DNA from: Rhodoferax sp.
Lineage (GTDB): Bacteria > Pseudomonadota > Gammaproteobacteria > Burkholderiales > Burkholderiaceae_C
Assembly (NCBI GenBank): GCA_018882485.1
Contig: VERU01000025.1
Span: 1 to 12,698 of the forward strand
Reading direction: 5' to 3'
DNA length: 12,698 nt
Shown here: piece after piece, positions 1 through 8,042 of the stretch
How the letters are laid out: every line of letters starts with the position of its first letter
Position numbering within the stretch: the stretch's first letter is position 1
The notes under the pieces: generated by a model
Database searches by the model: none
What the model saw: the letters and a program-made list of their open reading frames with translations, nothing else
What the model was told of the DNA's origin: nothing
Made by a program: the position numbers and the translations under genes

Positions 1-151
1 GCAGGTGACCGACCACCACCTGGCTGAAAGGCGGCGCGACGGGGCGAAGTTCTTCGACCTCCAGGCCCGCCATGGTGAGGATATCGGCCAGTTCGGTGGT
101 GGAGATGGGCGGGTTGCAGAACTCGCGCAGCCAGGATTCCGGAAATTGCAT
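1..151 (-). CDS. pheT: Phenylalanine--tRNA ligase beta subunit, N-terminal fragment
   Basis: This is the 5' end of the gene for the large subunit of the cytoplasmic (alpha-beta)2 phenylalanyl-tRNA synthetase, which charges tRNA-Phe. Only about 50 codons are present; the gene runs off the left edge. The visible protein begins [11 protein letters not shown] and contains an [14 protein letters not shown] stretch, the usual PheT N-terminus that leads into the tRNA-binding OB-type domain. An in-frame ATG eight codons upstream (position 175) would add MTPSTPTT. I prefer 151 because family members begin at MQFPESW, but neither start has a clear ribosome binding site. The gene follows pheS after 66 bp, so the two subunits are probably co-transcribed. 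Identity is secure; the exact start is not. Confidence 0.9.
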   Translation of the reverse strand, partial: MQFPESWLREFCNPPISTTELADILTMAGLEVEELRPVAPPFSQVVVGHL

Positions 152-217
152 GGTGGTGGGGGTGCTCGGGGTCATGGGCCGGGTGGGGCCTTGCGGGCCC
201 GCCCCCAGCCGGCGGAT

Positions 218-1294
218 TCATTCGAATTGGGACAGGAATCGCAGATCGCCGTCGAAGAACAGGCGCAGGTCACTGACACCGTAACGCAGCATGGTCAGCC
301 GGTCCAGGCCCATGCCGAATGCAAAACCGATGAACTGCTCGGGGTCCAGTCCCATGTTGCGAACCACCTGGGGGTGCACCTGTCCCGATCCGGCCACCTC
401 CAGCCAGCGCCCGGCCAGCGGACCGGATGAAAACTGGATGTCGATTTCGGCACTGGGTTCCGTGAACGGGAAAAAACTGGGCCTGAACCGCAGCACCAGA
501 TCGTCGGACTCAAAAAAAGTACGGCAGAAATCGGTGAAGACGAACTTGAGGTCCTTGAAGCTGATGCTCCGGCCGATCCACAGTCCCTCGCACTGGTGGA
601 ACATCGGAGAGTGCGTGGCATCGCTGTCGACCCGGTAGGTCCGTCCTGGTGCAATGACCCGGATCTCGGGCATCGGACCGCCAAACAGGGCATCAGCAGG
701 ATCCGGGGCGCCGGCCACCGCCCGCCAGTGCTTGACATGCTGAACGGCATGCCGGATCTGCATCGGGCTGGTGTGGGTGCGCAGCAGGTTGGGCGCCTGG
801 GCTGAACCGCCTTCCACGTAAAAGGTATCGTGCATGGACCGGGCAGGATGGTCCTGCGGCGTGTTGAGCGCGGTGAAGTTGAACCAGTCGGTCTCGATCT
901 CGGGTCCGTCCGCGACATCGAAACCCATGGATCCGAAGATGCCTTCGATGCGCTCCTGCGTCAGCGACACCGGGTGCAGTCCGCCGGCACCGCGCCGGCG
1001 GCCAGGCAGCGTGACATCCAGCGCCTCGGCCTGCAGTTGCGCCTGCAGGTCGGCATCGGCCAGTGCCTGGCGCCGCTGCTGGAGGGCCTGCTCGATCGAT
1101 TGCTTGGCCAGGTTGATGGCCGCGCCCTGCACCTTCCGCTCATCGACCCCCAGGGCCGACAGTCCTTTCATCCACTCGGTGATGCGGCCGCTTCGCCCCA
1201 GAAACTGGGCCTTGGCATTTTCCAGATCAGCCGGGGTCGCTGCCTGCCCGAATGCACGGCGGGCACTGTCGACAAGGGATTCAAGCTCGTTCAT
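218..1294 (-). CDS. pheS: Phenylalanine--tRNA ligase alpha subunit
   Basis: This is the catalytic alpha subunit of phenylalanyl-tRNA synthetase, 358 residues. Residues 1-95 form the helical N-terminal arm that contacts tRNA. The class II core follows, with [12 protein letters not shown] near 170-181, APGRTYR near 215-221, motif 2 around [10 protein letters not shown] (232-241) and motif 3 in the [11 protein letters not shown] region (323-333). Between the LRTHTS and APGR blocks there is a stretch of roughly 20 residues (about 186-209) that is longer than in the E. coli enzyme as I recall it; I believe related betaproteobacteria share part of it. I chose the ATG at 1294 (MNELESLV) because relatives start there and a GAG lies five bases upstream. 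An ATG at 1309 (MIRDP) has no visible ribosome binding site. The gene lies 98 bp after rplT and 66 bp before pheT. Confidence 0.96.
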   Translation of the reverse strand: MNELESLVDSARRAFGQAATPADLENAKAQFLGRSGRITEWMKGLSALGVDERKVQGAAINLAKQSIEQALQQRRQALADADLQAQLQAEALDVTLPGRRRGAGGLHPVSLTQERIEGIFGSMGFDVADGPEIETDWFNFTALNTPQDHPARSMHDTFYVEGGSAQAPNLLRTHTSPMQIRHAVQHVKHWRAVAGAPDPADALFGGPMPEIRVIAPGRTYRVDSDATHSPMFHQCEGLWIGRSISFKDLKFVFTDFCRTFFESDDLVLRFRPSFFPFTEPSAEIDIQFSSGPLAGRWLEVAGSGQVHPQVVRNMGLDPEQFIGFAFGMGLDRLTMLRYGVSDLRLFFDGDLRFLSQFE

Positions 1295-1314
1295 GGGATC
1301 TCGGATCATTGAAA

Positions 1315-1381
1315 AAGGGCTAGTGCCTTTTCAAGCGCTAGCCCTTGTCAGCCGGGCATTGTTTGCTATCGAAACGATAGC
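1315..1381. repeat. Double inverted repeat between rplT and pheS
   Basis: Two perfect inverted repeats lie side by side. The first pairs AAGGGCTAG (1315-1323) with CTAGCCCTT (1338-1346), a 9-bp stem with a 14-base loop. The second pairs GCTATCG (1365-1371) with CGATAGC (1375-1381), a 7-bp stem with a 3-base loop. Neither is followed by a T-run on the minus strand, so this is unlikely to be a simple Rho-independent terminator. From memory, the GCTAT...ATAGC plus GCTAGCGC-type pair resembles a dispersed intergenic repeat common in Comamonadaceae. It lies inside the rplT-pheST transcription path, so the RNA would fold here. It might modulate read-through or mRNA stability. Confidence 0.6.
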
Positions 1382-1392
1382 TCTGCCGAAAT

Positions 1393-1752
1393 TCAGGCGG
1401 CGAGCTTGGCCTTGACCTGCTCCACGATGCCGGCGAAAGCCGCCATGTCATGGACCGCGATGTCGGACAGGACCTTGCGGTCGATCTCGATCTGGGCCTT
1501 CTTCAGCCCGTTGGCCAACTGGCTGTAGGTCATGCCGCACTGGCGCGCGGCAGCATTGATACGGGCGATCCAGAGCTGACGGAACACCCGCTTCTTGGTG
1601 CGGCGGTCCCGGTAGGCATACTGCCCAGCCTTCATCACCGCTTCCTTGGCGATGCGGAACACGTTACCGCGACGACCGCGGAACCCCTTGGCCAGAGCCA
1701 GAACCTTCTTGTGGCGGGCGCGAGCCGTTACACCACGTTTGACGCGAGGCAT
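1393..1752 (-). CDS. rplT: 50S ribosomal protein L20
   Basis: Ribosomal protein L20, 119 residues, the normal family length. It is a very basic protein that binds 23S rRNA early in assembly of the large subunit. The N-terminus [16 protein letters not shown] and the following [18 protein letters not shown] and [18 protein letters not shown] segments are diagnostic. The ATG is preceded by AAGGAG with seven bases of spacing, which fixes the start. It follows rpmI after a 25-bp gap, so the two are co-transcribed. In E. coli, L20 also represses translation of rpmI and rplT by binding the mRNA upstream of rpmI; the structured infC-rpmI spacer here is a candidate for a similar site, which is inference. 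Confidence 0.99.
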   Translation of the reverse strand: MPRVKRGVTARARHKKVLALAKGFRGRRGNVFRIAKEAVMKAGQYAYRDRRTKKRVFRQLWIARINAAARQCGMTYSQLANGLKKAQIEIDRKVLSDIAVHDMAAFAGIVEQVKAKLAA

Positions 1753-1777
1753 GTGAGTACTCCTTGTTCGTCGTTAA

Positions 1778-1981
1778 TCAAATGCCACGGCCGGGCAGCA
1801 TCTGTGCCATGTGACCCATGTTGGTCTCATGCACCGTGACGGCGCCACGCAGATGGCGTTTGTTCTTGGTGGTCTTCTTGGTCAGGATGTGACGCTTGAA
1901 GGCTTGGCCGCGCTTGACGGTACCACCGGGACGGACGCGGAAACGCTTCTTCGCCGCGCTCTTGGTCTTCATTTTGGGCAT
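1778..1981 (-). CDS. rpmI: 50S ribosomal protein L35
   Basis: Ribosomal protein L35, 67 residues, a small basic component of the large subunit. It begins [14 protein letters not shown], the standard family start, and ends in [12 protein letters not shown] second in-frame ATG two codons upstream (1987, giving MKMPKM) lies only one base after the GGAG of the ribosome binding site. The ATG at 1981 lies seven bases after it, so 1981 is the better start. It is located between infC (147-bp spacer) and rplT (25-bp spacer) in the conserved infC-rpmI-rplT order. The long structured spacer in front of it suggests that its translation may be controlled. Confidence 0.98.
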   Translation of the reverse strand: MPKMKTKSAAKKRFRVRPGGTVKRGQAFKRHILTKKTTKNKRHLRGAVTVHETNMGHMAQMLPGRGI

Positions 1982-2016
1982 TTTCATGCTCCTTCTTCAT
2001 TGTGCTCGTGAGGCGT

Positions 2017-2083
2017 CTGCAAACGGTTTGCAGCCTTGTTGGCCCCGAGCCACTTTTCGGGGCAGCGACTCCGGGCCGCTGCC
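2017..2083 (-). promoter_or_regulatory. Structured infC-rpmI spacer, candidate ribosomal-protein mRNA control site
   Basis: The 147-bp spacer between infC and rpmI contains three perfect stems. In order of transcription they are 2083-2077 with 2067-2061 (GGCAGCG/CGCTGCC, 9-base loop), 2063-2057 with 2048-2042 (GCCCCGA/TCGGGGC, 8-base loop), and 2033-2027 with 2023-2017 (CTGCAAA/TTTGCAG, 3-base loop). The first two share bases 2061-2063, so they cannot both form completely. There is no T-run, so this is not a terminator. In E. coli the corresponding stretch contains the L20 translational operator of rpmI-rplT. The position fits that role here, but I cannot show L20 binding or the E. coli pseudoknot from sequence alone. 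Confidence 0.5.
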
Positions 2084-2128
2084 ACCCATCCACAGACCGG
2101 GCTCAGTCGCCCGACCTGCGAAATTTCA

Positions 2129-2725
2129 TCACGTCGACGAAGCCGCCGCCGCCGGCTCTGCCACAGACTTCGTCCCCGACTTCTTGCGACTCGGCGCAAT
2201 CATCATGATCATCTGCCGGCCCTCCAGCTTCGGAAACTGTTCGATCAGGATCGTGTCGGCCAGATCGGCACGGATCCGGTTCAGCAGGGCCATACCCAGT
2301 TCCTGGTGCGTGATTTCCCGACCGCGAAACCTCAGGGTGATCTTGCACTTGTCGCCTTCGGCCAGAAACCTGCGGATGTTGCGCATCTTGATGTTGTAGT
2401 CACCGTCATCCGTACCAGGGCGAAACTTGATCTCCTTGATCTCGATGACCGTCTGCTTGGCCTTGGCCTCGGCAGCCTTTTTTTGCTCCTGGTACTTGAA
2501 CTTGCCGTAGTCCATCAAGCGGCAAACCGGAGGCACTGCGGTAGCGGAAATCTCCACCAGATCGACATCCAGGTCACCGGCCATCCGCAAGGCTTCCATC
2601 AGGCTCACCACACCGAGGGGCTCGTTGTCCACGCCGGACAACCGGACTTCCGGAACCATGATTTCACGGTTCAGGCGGTGCTTGCGTTCCTCACGCTGGC
2701 GACGATCACGAAATTCGGTAGCGAT
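2129..2725 (-). CDS. infC: Translation initiation factor IF-3, AUC start codon
   Basis: Initiation factor 3, 198 residues, binds the 30S subunit, keeps it apart from 50S and proofreads the start codon and initiator tRNA. The N-domain contains [10 protein letters not shown] and [16 protein letters not shown]; a lysine-rich linker and a C-domain with [17 protein letters not shown] follow. The start is read as ATC at 2725: it is preceded by AAGGA with seven bases of spacing and yields [14 protein letters not shown], the usual IF3 N-terminus. An in-frame TGA lies only two codons upstream (2731-2729), so no ATG, GTG or TTG can provide this N-terminus. The first in-frame ATG (2659) would remove 22 conserved residues. 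Rare start codons in infC are the known basis of IF3 autoregulation (AUU in E. coli). The gene follows thrS after 85 bp. Confidence 0.96.
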   Translation of the reverse strand: MATEFRDRRQREERKHRLNREIMVPEVRLSGVDNEPLGVVSLMEALRMAGDLDVDLVEISATAVPPVCRLMDYGKFKYQEQKKAAEAKAKQTVIEIKEIKFRPGTDDGDYNIKMRNIRRFLAEGDKCKITLRFRGREITHQELGMALLNRIRADLADTILIEQFPKLEGRQMIMMIAPSRKKSGTKSVAEPAAAASST

Positions 2726-2745
2726 GGTTCATTCCTTGTCTAAAC

Positions 2746-2761
2746 CCACTGACCGCAGTGG
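2746..2761 (-). promoter_or_regulatory. Small hairpin in the thrS-infC spacer
   Basis: CCACTG (2746-2751) and CAGTGG (2756-2761) form a perfect 6-bp stem with a 4-base loop, nine bases before the infC ribosome binding site. An alternative 5-bp stem, TGACC (2750-2754) with GGTCA (2760-2764), overlaps it. No T-run follows on the minus strand, so it is not a terminator. It may be a minor mRNA structure affecting infC translation; short stems like this also occur by chance. Confidence 0.25.
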
Positions 2762-2810
2762 TCACGGCCATCGGGGAACGCGCTGCGGGCCTGAACCACG
2801 ATCATGGCAA

Positions 2811-4736
2811 TCAGGCAACCGACTTGCTGGCAAGATCCCCGGACACCCTCTGAACGAAGGCCTGGAGGGACATGACACCGAGATCTTGACCACCTCGGGC
2901 GCGCACCGCGACAGTTCCTGCTGCTTTTTCCTTGTCGCCAACGACAAGAATGTAGGGCAGCTTTTGCATCGAATGCTCTCGTATTTTATACGTGATTTTT
3001 TCATTGCGAAAATCGGTCACCACTCTAAGCTCTTGATTCGGCAATGAATTTTTGAGGGTTGCAGCAATTTCACGACAGTAATCGGCCTGTGCATCCGTGA
3101 TGTTGAGCACCGCGACCTGAACCGGCGCCAGCCACAACGGGAGGGCACCGGCGCTTTCTTCGATCAGGATGCCGATGAAGCGCTCCAGGCTGCCGACGAT
3201 GGCGCGGTGCAGCATGACCGGCCGGTGTCTGGCCCCGTCCTCGCCCACGTATTCGGCATCCAGCCGTTCCGGCATGGAGAAATCCACCTGGATGGTGCCG
3301 CACTGCCAGTGACGGCCAATCGCGTCCTTCAGGGTGTACTCGATCTTCGGACCGTAAAACGCCCCCTCACCCGGTGAAATCTCGAATTGGCAGCCAGAGG
3401 CGCGCAAGCTCTCCATCAGGGCATGCTCGGCCTTGTCCCAGATATCGTCCGAGCCAATGCGCTGCGCCGGCCGCGTTGCGATCTTGTAGATGATGTCCCG
3501 AAAGCCAAAATCGGCATACACCCGCTGCAGCAGGGCCGTGTAGGCAACGCATTCCGCCAGGATCTGGTCCTCTGTGCAGAAGATGTGCCCGTCGTCTTGG
3601 GTGAAACCCCGCACCCGCATGATGCCGTGCAGCCCACCGGAGGGTTCATTGCGATGACACTGGCCAAACTCGCCGAATCGCAAAGGCAGGTCCCGGTAGC
3701 TCTTGATGCCCTGCTTGAAGATCAGGATGTGGCCGGGACAGTTCATCGGCTTGAGGGCGTAATCCCGCTTTTCCGATTCCGTGGTGAACATGTTCTCGCG
3801 GTACTTGTCCCAATGCCCGGTCTTCTCCCACAGCGTCCGGTCAATGATCTGCGGGCCCTTGACCTCCTGGTAACCGTTGTCACGGTACACCTTGCGCATG
3901 TATTGCTCCACGCCTTGCCAAAGGGTCCAACCCTTGGGGTGCCAGAACACCAGGCCGGGAGCATGGTCGTCGATGTGAAACAGGTCCAGCTCGCGCCCCA
4001 GGCGCCGGTGGTCGCGTCGCTCAGCCTCCTCCAGCATGGTGAGGTGGTTCTGCAGGTCTTCGCGGGTCGCCCATGCCGTGCCATAGATGCGTTGCAACAT
4101 CTCATTGCGGTGGTCACCGCGCCAGTAGGCGCCGGCCACTTTCATGAGCTTGAAAAACTTCAGTCGGCCGGTGCTGGGTACGTGAGGACCACGGCACAAG
4201 TCCTCGAAAGCCCCCTCGCGATACAGCGACACCTGCTCACCCGCCGGGATGCTGCCGATGATTTCGGCCTTGTAGCGCTCCCCGATGGAGAGGAAATGGG
4301 CGACGGCCTCGTCGCGCGGCAGCACGCGGCGCAGCACCGGCTCATCCTGGGAGGCCAGTTCGGCCATCTTCTTCTCGATCGCCGCCAGATCCTCCGGCGT
4401 GAACGGCCGGCGATACGAAAAGTCGTAGTAGAAACCGTGTTCAATGACCGGCCCGATCGTGACCTGCGCGTCGGGAAACAGCGACTTGACGGCATAGGCC
4501 AGCAGGTGCGCGGTGGAGTGCCGGATGAGTTCGAGGCCCTCGGGATCCCGGGAGGTCACGATCGCCAGGTGACTGTCTGTCTCGATGCGATGGCTGGTGT
4601 CCACCAGCCGTCCGTCCACCTTGCCCCCAAGCGCGGCTTTGGCCAGGCCAGCGCCAATGGAGGTGGCGACCTCGGCCACCGTGACAGGGCCTGGAAATTC
4701 GCGTCGGGATCCATCGGGAAGGGTGATCTGAATCAT
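2811..4736 (-). CDS. thrS: Threonine--tRNA ligase
   Basis: Threonyl-tRNA synthetase, 641 residues, full length. It opens with a TGS domain (about 1-61: [10 protein letters not shown] to LAIVTSRD). The editing domain carries HSTAH (73-77) and CRGPH (181-185), whose His and Cys residues hydrolyse mischarged Ser-tRNA-Thr. The class II core has the zinc ligands Cys333 (in MNCPGH), His384 (in DDGHIF) and His510 (in MLHRA). Motif 2 lies around FGQCHRNE, motif 3 around [13 protein letters not shown], and a C-terminal anticodon-binding domain follows. I chose the ATG at 4736 because an AGG lies eight bases upstream and the family starts MIQITLPDG; an ATG at 4742 would add only Met-Ala. It is first in the thrS-infC-rpmI-rplT-pheST cluster, with its own structured leader. 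Confidence 0.98.
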   Translation of the reverse strand: MIQITLPDGSRREFPGPVTVAEVATSIGAGLAKAALGGKVDGRLVDTSHRIETDSHLAIVTSRDPEGLELIRHSTAHLLAYAVKSLFPDAQVTIGPVIEHGFYYDFSYRRPFTPEDLAAIEKKMAELASQDEPVLRRVLPRDEAVAHFLSIGERYKAEIIGSIPAGEQVSLYREGAFEDLCRGPHVPSTGRLKFFKLMKVAGAYWRGDHRNEMLQRIYGTAWATREDLQNHLTMLEEAERRDHRRLGRELDLFHIDDHAPGLVFWHPKGWTLWQGVEQYMRKVYRDNGYQEVKGPQIIDRTLWEKTGHWDKYRENMFTTESEKRDYALKPMNCPGHILIFKQGIKSYRDLPLRFGEFGQCHRNEPSGGLHGIMRVRGFTQDDGHIFCTEDQILAECVAYTALLQRVYADFGFRDIIYKIATRPAQRIGSDDIWDKAEHALMESLRASGCQFEISPGEGAFYGPKIEYTLKDAIGRHWQCGTIQVDFSMPERLDAEYVGEDGARHRPVMLHRAIVGSLERFIGILIEESAGALPLWLAPVQVAVLNITDAQADYCREIAATLKNSLPNQELRVVTDFRNEKITYKIREHSMQKLPYILVVGDKEKAAGTVAVRARGGQDLGVMSLQAFVQRVSGDLASKSVA

Positions 4737-4757
4737 GGCCATGGCCTGGGGTTTCCG

Positions 4758-4780
4758 AAAAAAAACGCAGGCGGGCTGCG
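4758..4780 (-). terminator. Terminator-like hairpin in the thrS leader, candidate attenuator
   Basis: On the minus strand CGCAG (4780-4776), a CCCGC loop and CTGCG (4770-4766) form a perfect 5-bp stem, directly followed by eight T residues (4765-4758). It ends about 20 bases before the thrS start codon. The strong aceA terminator lies some 200 bp upstream, so this is a second stop signal just ahead of thrS rather than the end of aceA. If the thrS promoter lies upstream of it, the element could act as an attenuator. If transcription starts at about 4780, it is only part of the leader. The stem is short, so efficiency is uncertain. Confidence 0.5.
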
Positions 4781-4862
4781 CCGTGTTATCAAATCAATAG
4801 CAAGAAAGCCATAAGGCACGGGGCCTGGAAGCTGATTTATTGCCAAAAGACATGGCGGGTGC

Positions 4863-4888
4863 CGCAGCCGGAACCCCGACATGCGGGG
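4863..4888 (-). promoter_or_regulatory. Upstream thrS leader: hairpin and possible antiterminator strand
   Basis: CCCCG (4888-4884 on the minus strand) and CGGGG (4878-4874) form a 5-bp stem around a CATGT loop. Just downstream, GGCTGCG (4869-4863) is a perfect 7-base complement of CGCAGCC (4780-4774), which contains the whole 5' arm of the terminator-like hairpin at 4758-4780. Pairing of these two would prevent the terminator. In E. coli the thrS leader mimics tRNA-Thr and is controlled by ThrS itself. I see no convincing tRNA mimic here, although the loop contains UGU, a threonine anticodon. No promoter could be placed with confidence between 4780 and 4963. Confidence 0.3.
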
Positions 4889-4963
4889 ATGGGAACCTGC
4901 TCTGCCAAGCGCTCCGGAGTTTAACGGCTGACGCAGGACCACCCGATGGATTCGGAGCCGGCC

Positions 4964-4996
4964 AAAAAAAAGCCGGGAGCCCTTTTGACTCCCGGC
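4964..4996 (-). terminator. Rho-independent terminator after aceA
   Basis: On the minus strand GCCGGGAG (4996-4989) and CTCCCGGC (4979-4972) form a perfect 8-bp GC-rich stem with a 9-base loop, followed at once by eight T residues (4971-4964). It lies 29 bp past the aceA stop codon and separates aceA from the thrS cluster. Confidence 0.92.
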
Positions 4997-5025
4997 CGGC
5001 CATCCGGAATACGTCTGGCCGTGGA

Positions 5026-6345
<1,320 letters not shown>

Positions 6346-6658
6346 GGGTCACTCCTGGGTTGAAAAACTGAGAACAAGGGTCGGTCATCGGTGGCGACAC
6401 GGCAAGCAAATCCGATGCCCACCGGGAAATTCTAGTCTTATAGAAGACCTCTTTCTTGTCTTATGTCTTATACAAGACAAGATATTTTTCTTTTGTAAAT
6501 CAACAACTTGAAATGTATTTTTCTTATTATGGAAATTGGTTTTTCATTAAGAGAAAATGTGATGCGCCGCAACACGACGAATTACTGCCATGTGAAAAAC
6601 GGTTTCGGAAAGGCAACACGGCCTGCTGACCCGCCTGGGCCCCCGGCCCGGGACGACA
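6346..6658. other. Intergenic region between the glnT-like gene and aceA
   Basis: This 313-bp stretch has no supported gene. Its centre (about 6430-6570) is AT-rich against a GC-rich background, which suits a promoter region for aceA. It contains the palindrome cluster at 6435-6481, and on the minus strand two TATAAG boxes (6472-6467 and 6442-6437) and a TTTACA (6499-6494). The TTTACA-to-TATAAG spacing of 21 bp is too long for a normal sigma-70 promoter, so I place no start site. Just after the glnT-like stop codon, GGGCC and GGCCC (6637-6649) can form a 5-bp stem without a T-run, a weak candidate terminator. A 75-codon plus-strand frame starting at 6508 has no ribosome binding site or recognisable sequence and runs into the glnT-like gene. 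Confidence 0.6.
6435..6481. promoter_or_regulatory. Tandem GTCTT/AAGAC palindromes upstream of aceA, candidate operator
   Basis: Two 14-bp palindromes with the same design are present: GTCTT-ATAG-AAGAC (6435-6448) and GTCTT-ATAC-AAGAC (6465-6478), with centres 30 bp apart, about three helical turns. An additional GTCTT (6458-6462) creates a wider inverted repeat, CTTGTCTT (6455-6462) with AAGACAAG (6474-6481). The cluster lies 90-136 bp upstream of the aceA start codon and overlaps two TATAAG boxes, a good position for a repressor or activator. GntR-family regulators of central carbon metabolism in betaproteobacteria bind TCTTAT-type palindromes as I recall, but I cannot name the protein from this window. 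Confidence 0.6.
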
Positions 6659-7990
6659 TCAGAATGCTGCGGCGTAGCGCTCGAGTTCCCAGTCGCTCAC
6701 GGAACCCGCGTAGGCGTCCCACTCTCGCCACTTGATCGCAAGAAACTGCTCGCAAAAATCGGGGCCAAGTTGAGCCCGCAACGCCCTGTCGCCTTCGAGG
6801 GCATCGAGCGCAGCAGCCAGATCACGCGGCAATCTGGGCGGCATGGGCTGCCCCCCGGCCGCAGCACGCTCGTAGAGATCATCGACACAGCCGGGCCCCG
6901 CGTTCAGCCCACGATCCATCCCGTCCAGCCCTGCGGCCAAGGTGGCGGCCATCGCGGCATACACATTGCAGGAAGGATCCGGCAGTCGCCATTCGATACG
7001 ACCCGGCAGCGTTCGGACCAGACAGGTCCTGTTGTTCTCGCCATGGGCCTTCCAGACCGGCGCCCATGTGGTTCCGGAGCGGCTGCGCGCCAGCGCCAGG
7101 CGGCGGTAACTGTTGACGGTGGGCGCACACAGGGCGCTGAGAGCATCTCCATGGTCCAGCAAGCCCGCCACAAAAGCCTGGCCATCGGCGCTGAGGCGGG
7201 CGGGATCGGCGGGATCCGAAAATACCGCACGCCCATCGGCATCGGCCAGGCTGATGTGAAAGTGCAAGCCGCTCCCGGGCATGTCGGGATAGGGCTTGGG
7301 CATGCAGCTGAAAACGAGACCTTCGCGCTCGGCCAAAGTGTGGGCCACCATCTTGAAAAGGACGTACCGGTCGGCCGCTGCCAAGGCCTCGTCGTGGCGG
7401 TAATTCACCTCGAACTGTCCGCAGGCGTCCTCATGGTCGATCTGCTCCCAATCAAACCCCAAGGCGGCCAAGGCCTGTCGGAAAGCGCCCAAAAACGCAG
7501 CCTGGCGGTTCAGGGACTTGAGGTCGTAGGAGGGCTTTTCCAGCCGGTCCAGGCTGTCGGCTGGCTGCCAGCCGCCCTGCGGGGACCGGCTCAGCAGGAA
7601 AAATTCGGGCTCGATCCCGACCGACAGGGTCCAACCCCGTTCATCCAGGCGAGCCCTCTGCGTCTTGAGCAACTGTCGCGAGCAGGTGGACAGCGGCTCG
7701 CCACCCGCGTATCCGTCGCAGACCGCATGGGCAAAACCCGGCATGAACGGCAGGGCCTGGAGGCTCTCGGGTTGCACCCGACCGTGGTACTCGCTGCGCG
7801 GTCCGTGCCGAGGCAAACCGGTTCCCCAAATACTGGGTCCCGCAAACCCGGCACCCACTTCGACCCAGTCCCGAAGTCGGCCCAGGGGAACCCATTTGCC
7901 CTTGGCCACCCCATGGATGTCCACGAACTGGGCGAGCACCGTGTGCACCCCCTGGTCGTGGAGCGATTGGACCCGTGCATCCAGGTTCAT
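6659..7990 (-). CDS. glnT: Glutamine-synthetase-like ligase, type III (GlnT / gamma-glutamylamine synthetase group)
   Basis: A 443-residue ATP-dependent glutamate-amine ligase of the glutamine synthetase superfamily. An N-terminal beta-grasp domain (about 1-100, with FVDIHGVAKGKWVP) precedes the catalytic domain. Metal-binding EPE is at 127-129, DHED and GQFE at 185-194, GSGLHFHIS at 239-247, NSYRRL at 293-298, GENNR at 317-321 and RIEWRLPD at 331-338, so all the usual active-site motifs appear intact. The overall sequence resembles GlnT, a group that includes gamma-glutamylmethylamide synthetase and is related to PuuA. It lies 52 bp after the porin in a polyamine transport operon, which favours an imported amine over ammonia as the acceptor. 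This specificity is inferred. I chose the ATG at 7990 because GlnT relatives start there; a GTG at 8011 has the better ribosome binding site (GGAGG, nine bases) and would add seven residues. Confidence 0.85.
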   Translation of the reverse strand: MNLDARVQSLHDQGVHTVLAQFVDIHGVAKGKWVPLGRLRDWVEVGAGFAGPSIWGTGLPRHGPRSEYHGRVQPESLQALPFMPGFAHAVCDGYAGGEPLSTCSRQLLKTQRARLDERGWTLSVGIEPEFFLLSRSPQGGWQPADSLDRLEKPSYDLKSLNRQAAFLGAFRQALAALGFDWEQIDHEDACGQFEVNYRHDEALAAADRYVLFKMVAHTLAEREGLVFSCMPKPYPDMPGSGLHFHISLADADGRAVFSDPADPARLSADGQAFVAGLLDHGDALSALCAPTVNSYRRLALARSRSGTTWAPVWKAHGENNRTCLVRTLPGRIEWRLPDPSCNVYAAMAATLAAGLDGMDRGLNAGPGCVDDLYERAAAGGQPMPPRLPRDLAAALDALEGDRALRAQLGPDFCEQFLAIKWREWDAYAGSVSDWELERYAAAF

Positions 7991-8042
7991 GCCGCTGCCC
8001 CGATGCGCCACAGGCCCATCCCTCCGGCCACGCCGAAATCGG

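Noticed and set aside
186..205. GC-rich palindromic stretch in the pheS-pheT spacer as a terminator
   Set aside because: The GCGGGCCCGC palindrome has no loop and no T-run, and pheT must be transcribed through it.
3387..4814. Long plus-strand open frame of 475 codons
   Set aside because: It is antisense to thrS, which has full-length family motifs. Long opposite frames are common in GC-rich genes.
4733..4942. A 69-codon minus-strand frame whose stop overlaps the thrS start as ATGA, as a possible leader peptide
   Set aside because: It spans the terminator-like hairpin, contains only one Thr codon, has no clear ribosome binding site and no recognisable family. The overlap is probably chance.
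4861..4963. Possible tRNA gene or tRNA-like element between aceA and thrS
   Set aside because: Stretches such as GGCAGAGCAGG and GGTTCC look like D- and T-arm pieces, but no acceptor stem or anticodon arm could be assembled on either strand.
6508..6735. A 75-codon plus-strand frame in the aceA upstream region
   Set aside because: No ribosome binding site is seen, it runs into the glnT-like coding sequence and its second half is Arg/Pro-rich in the manner of a shadow frame.
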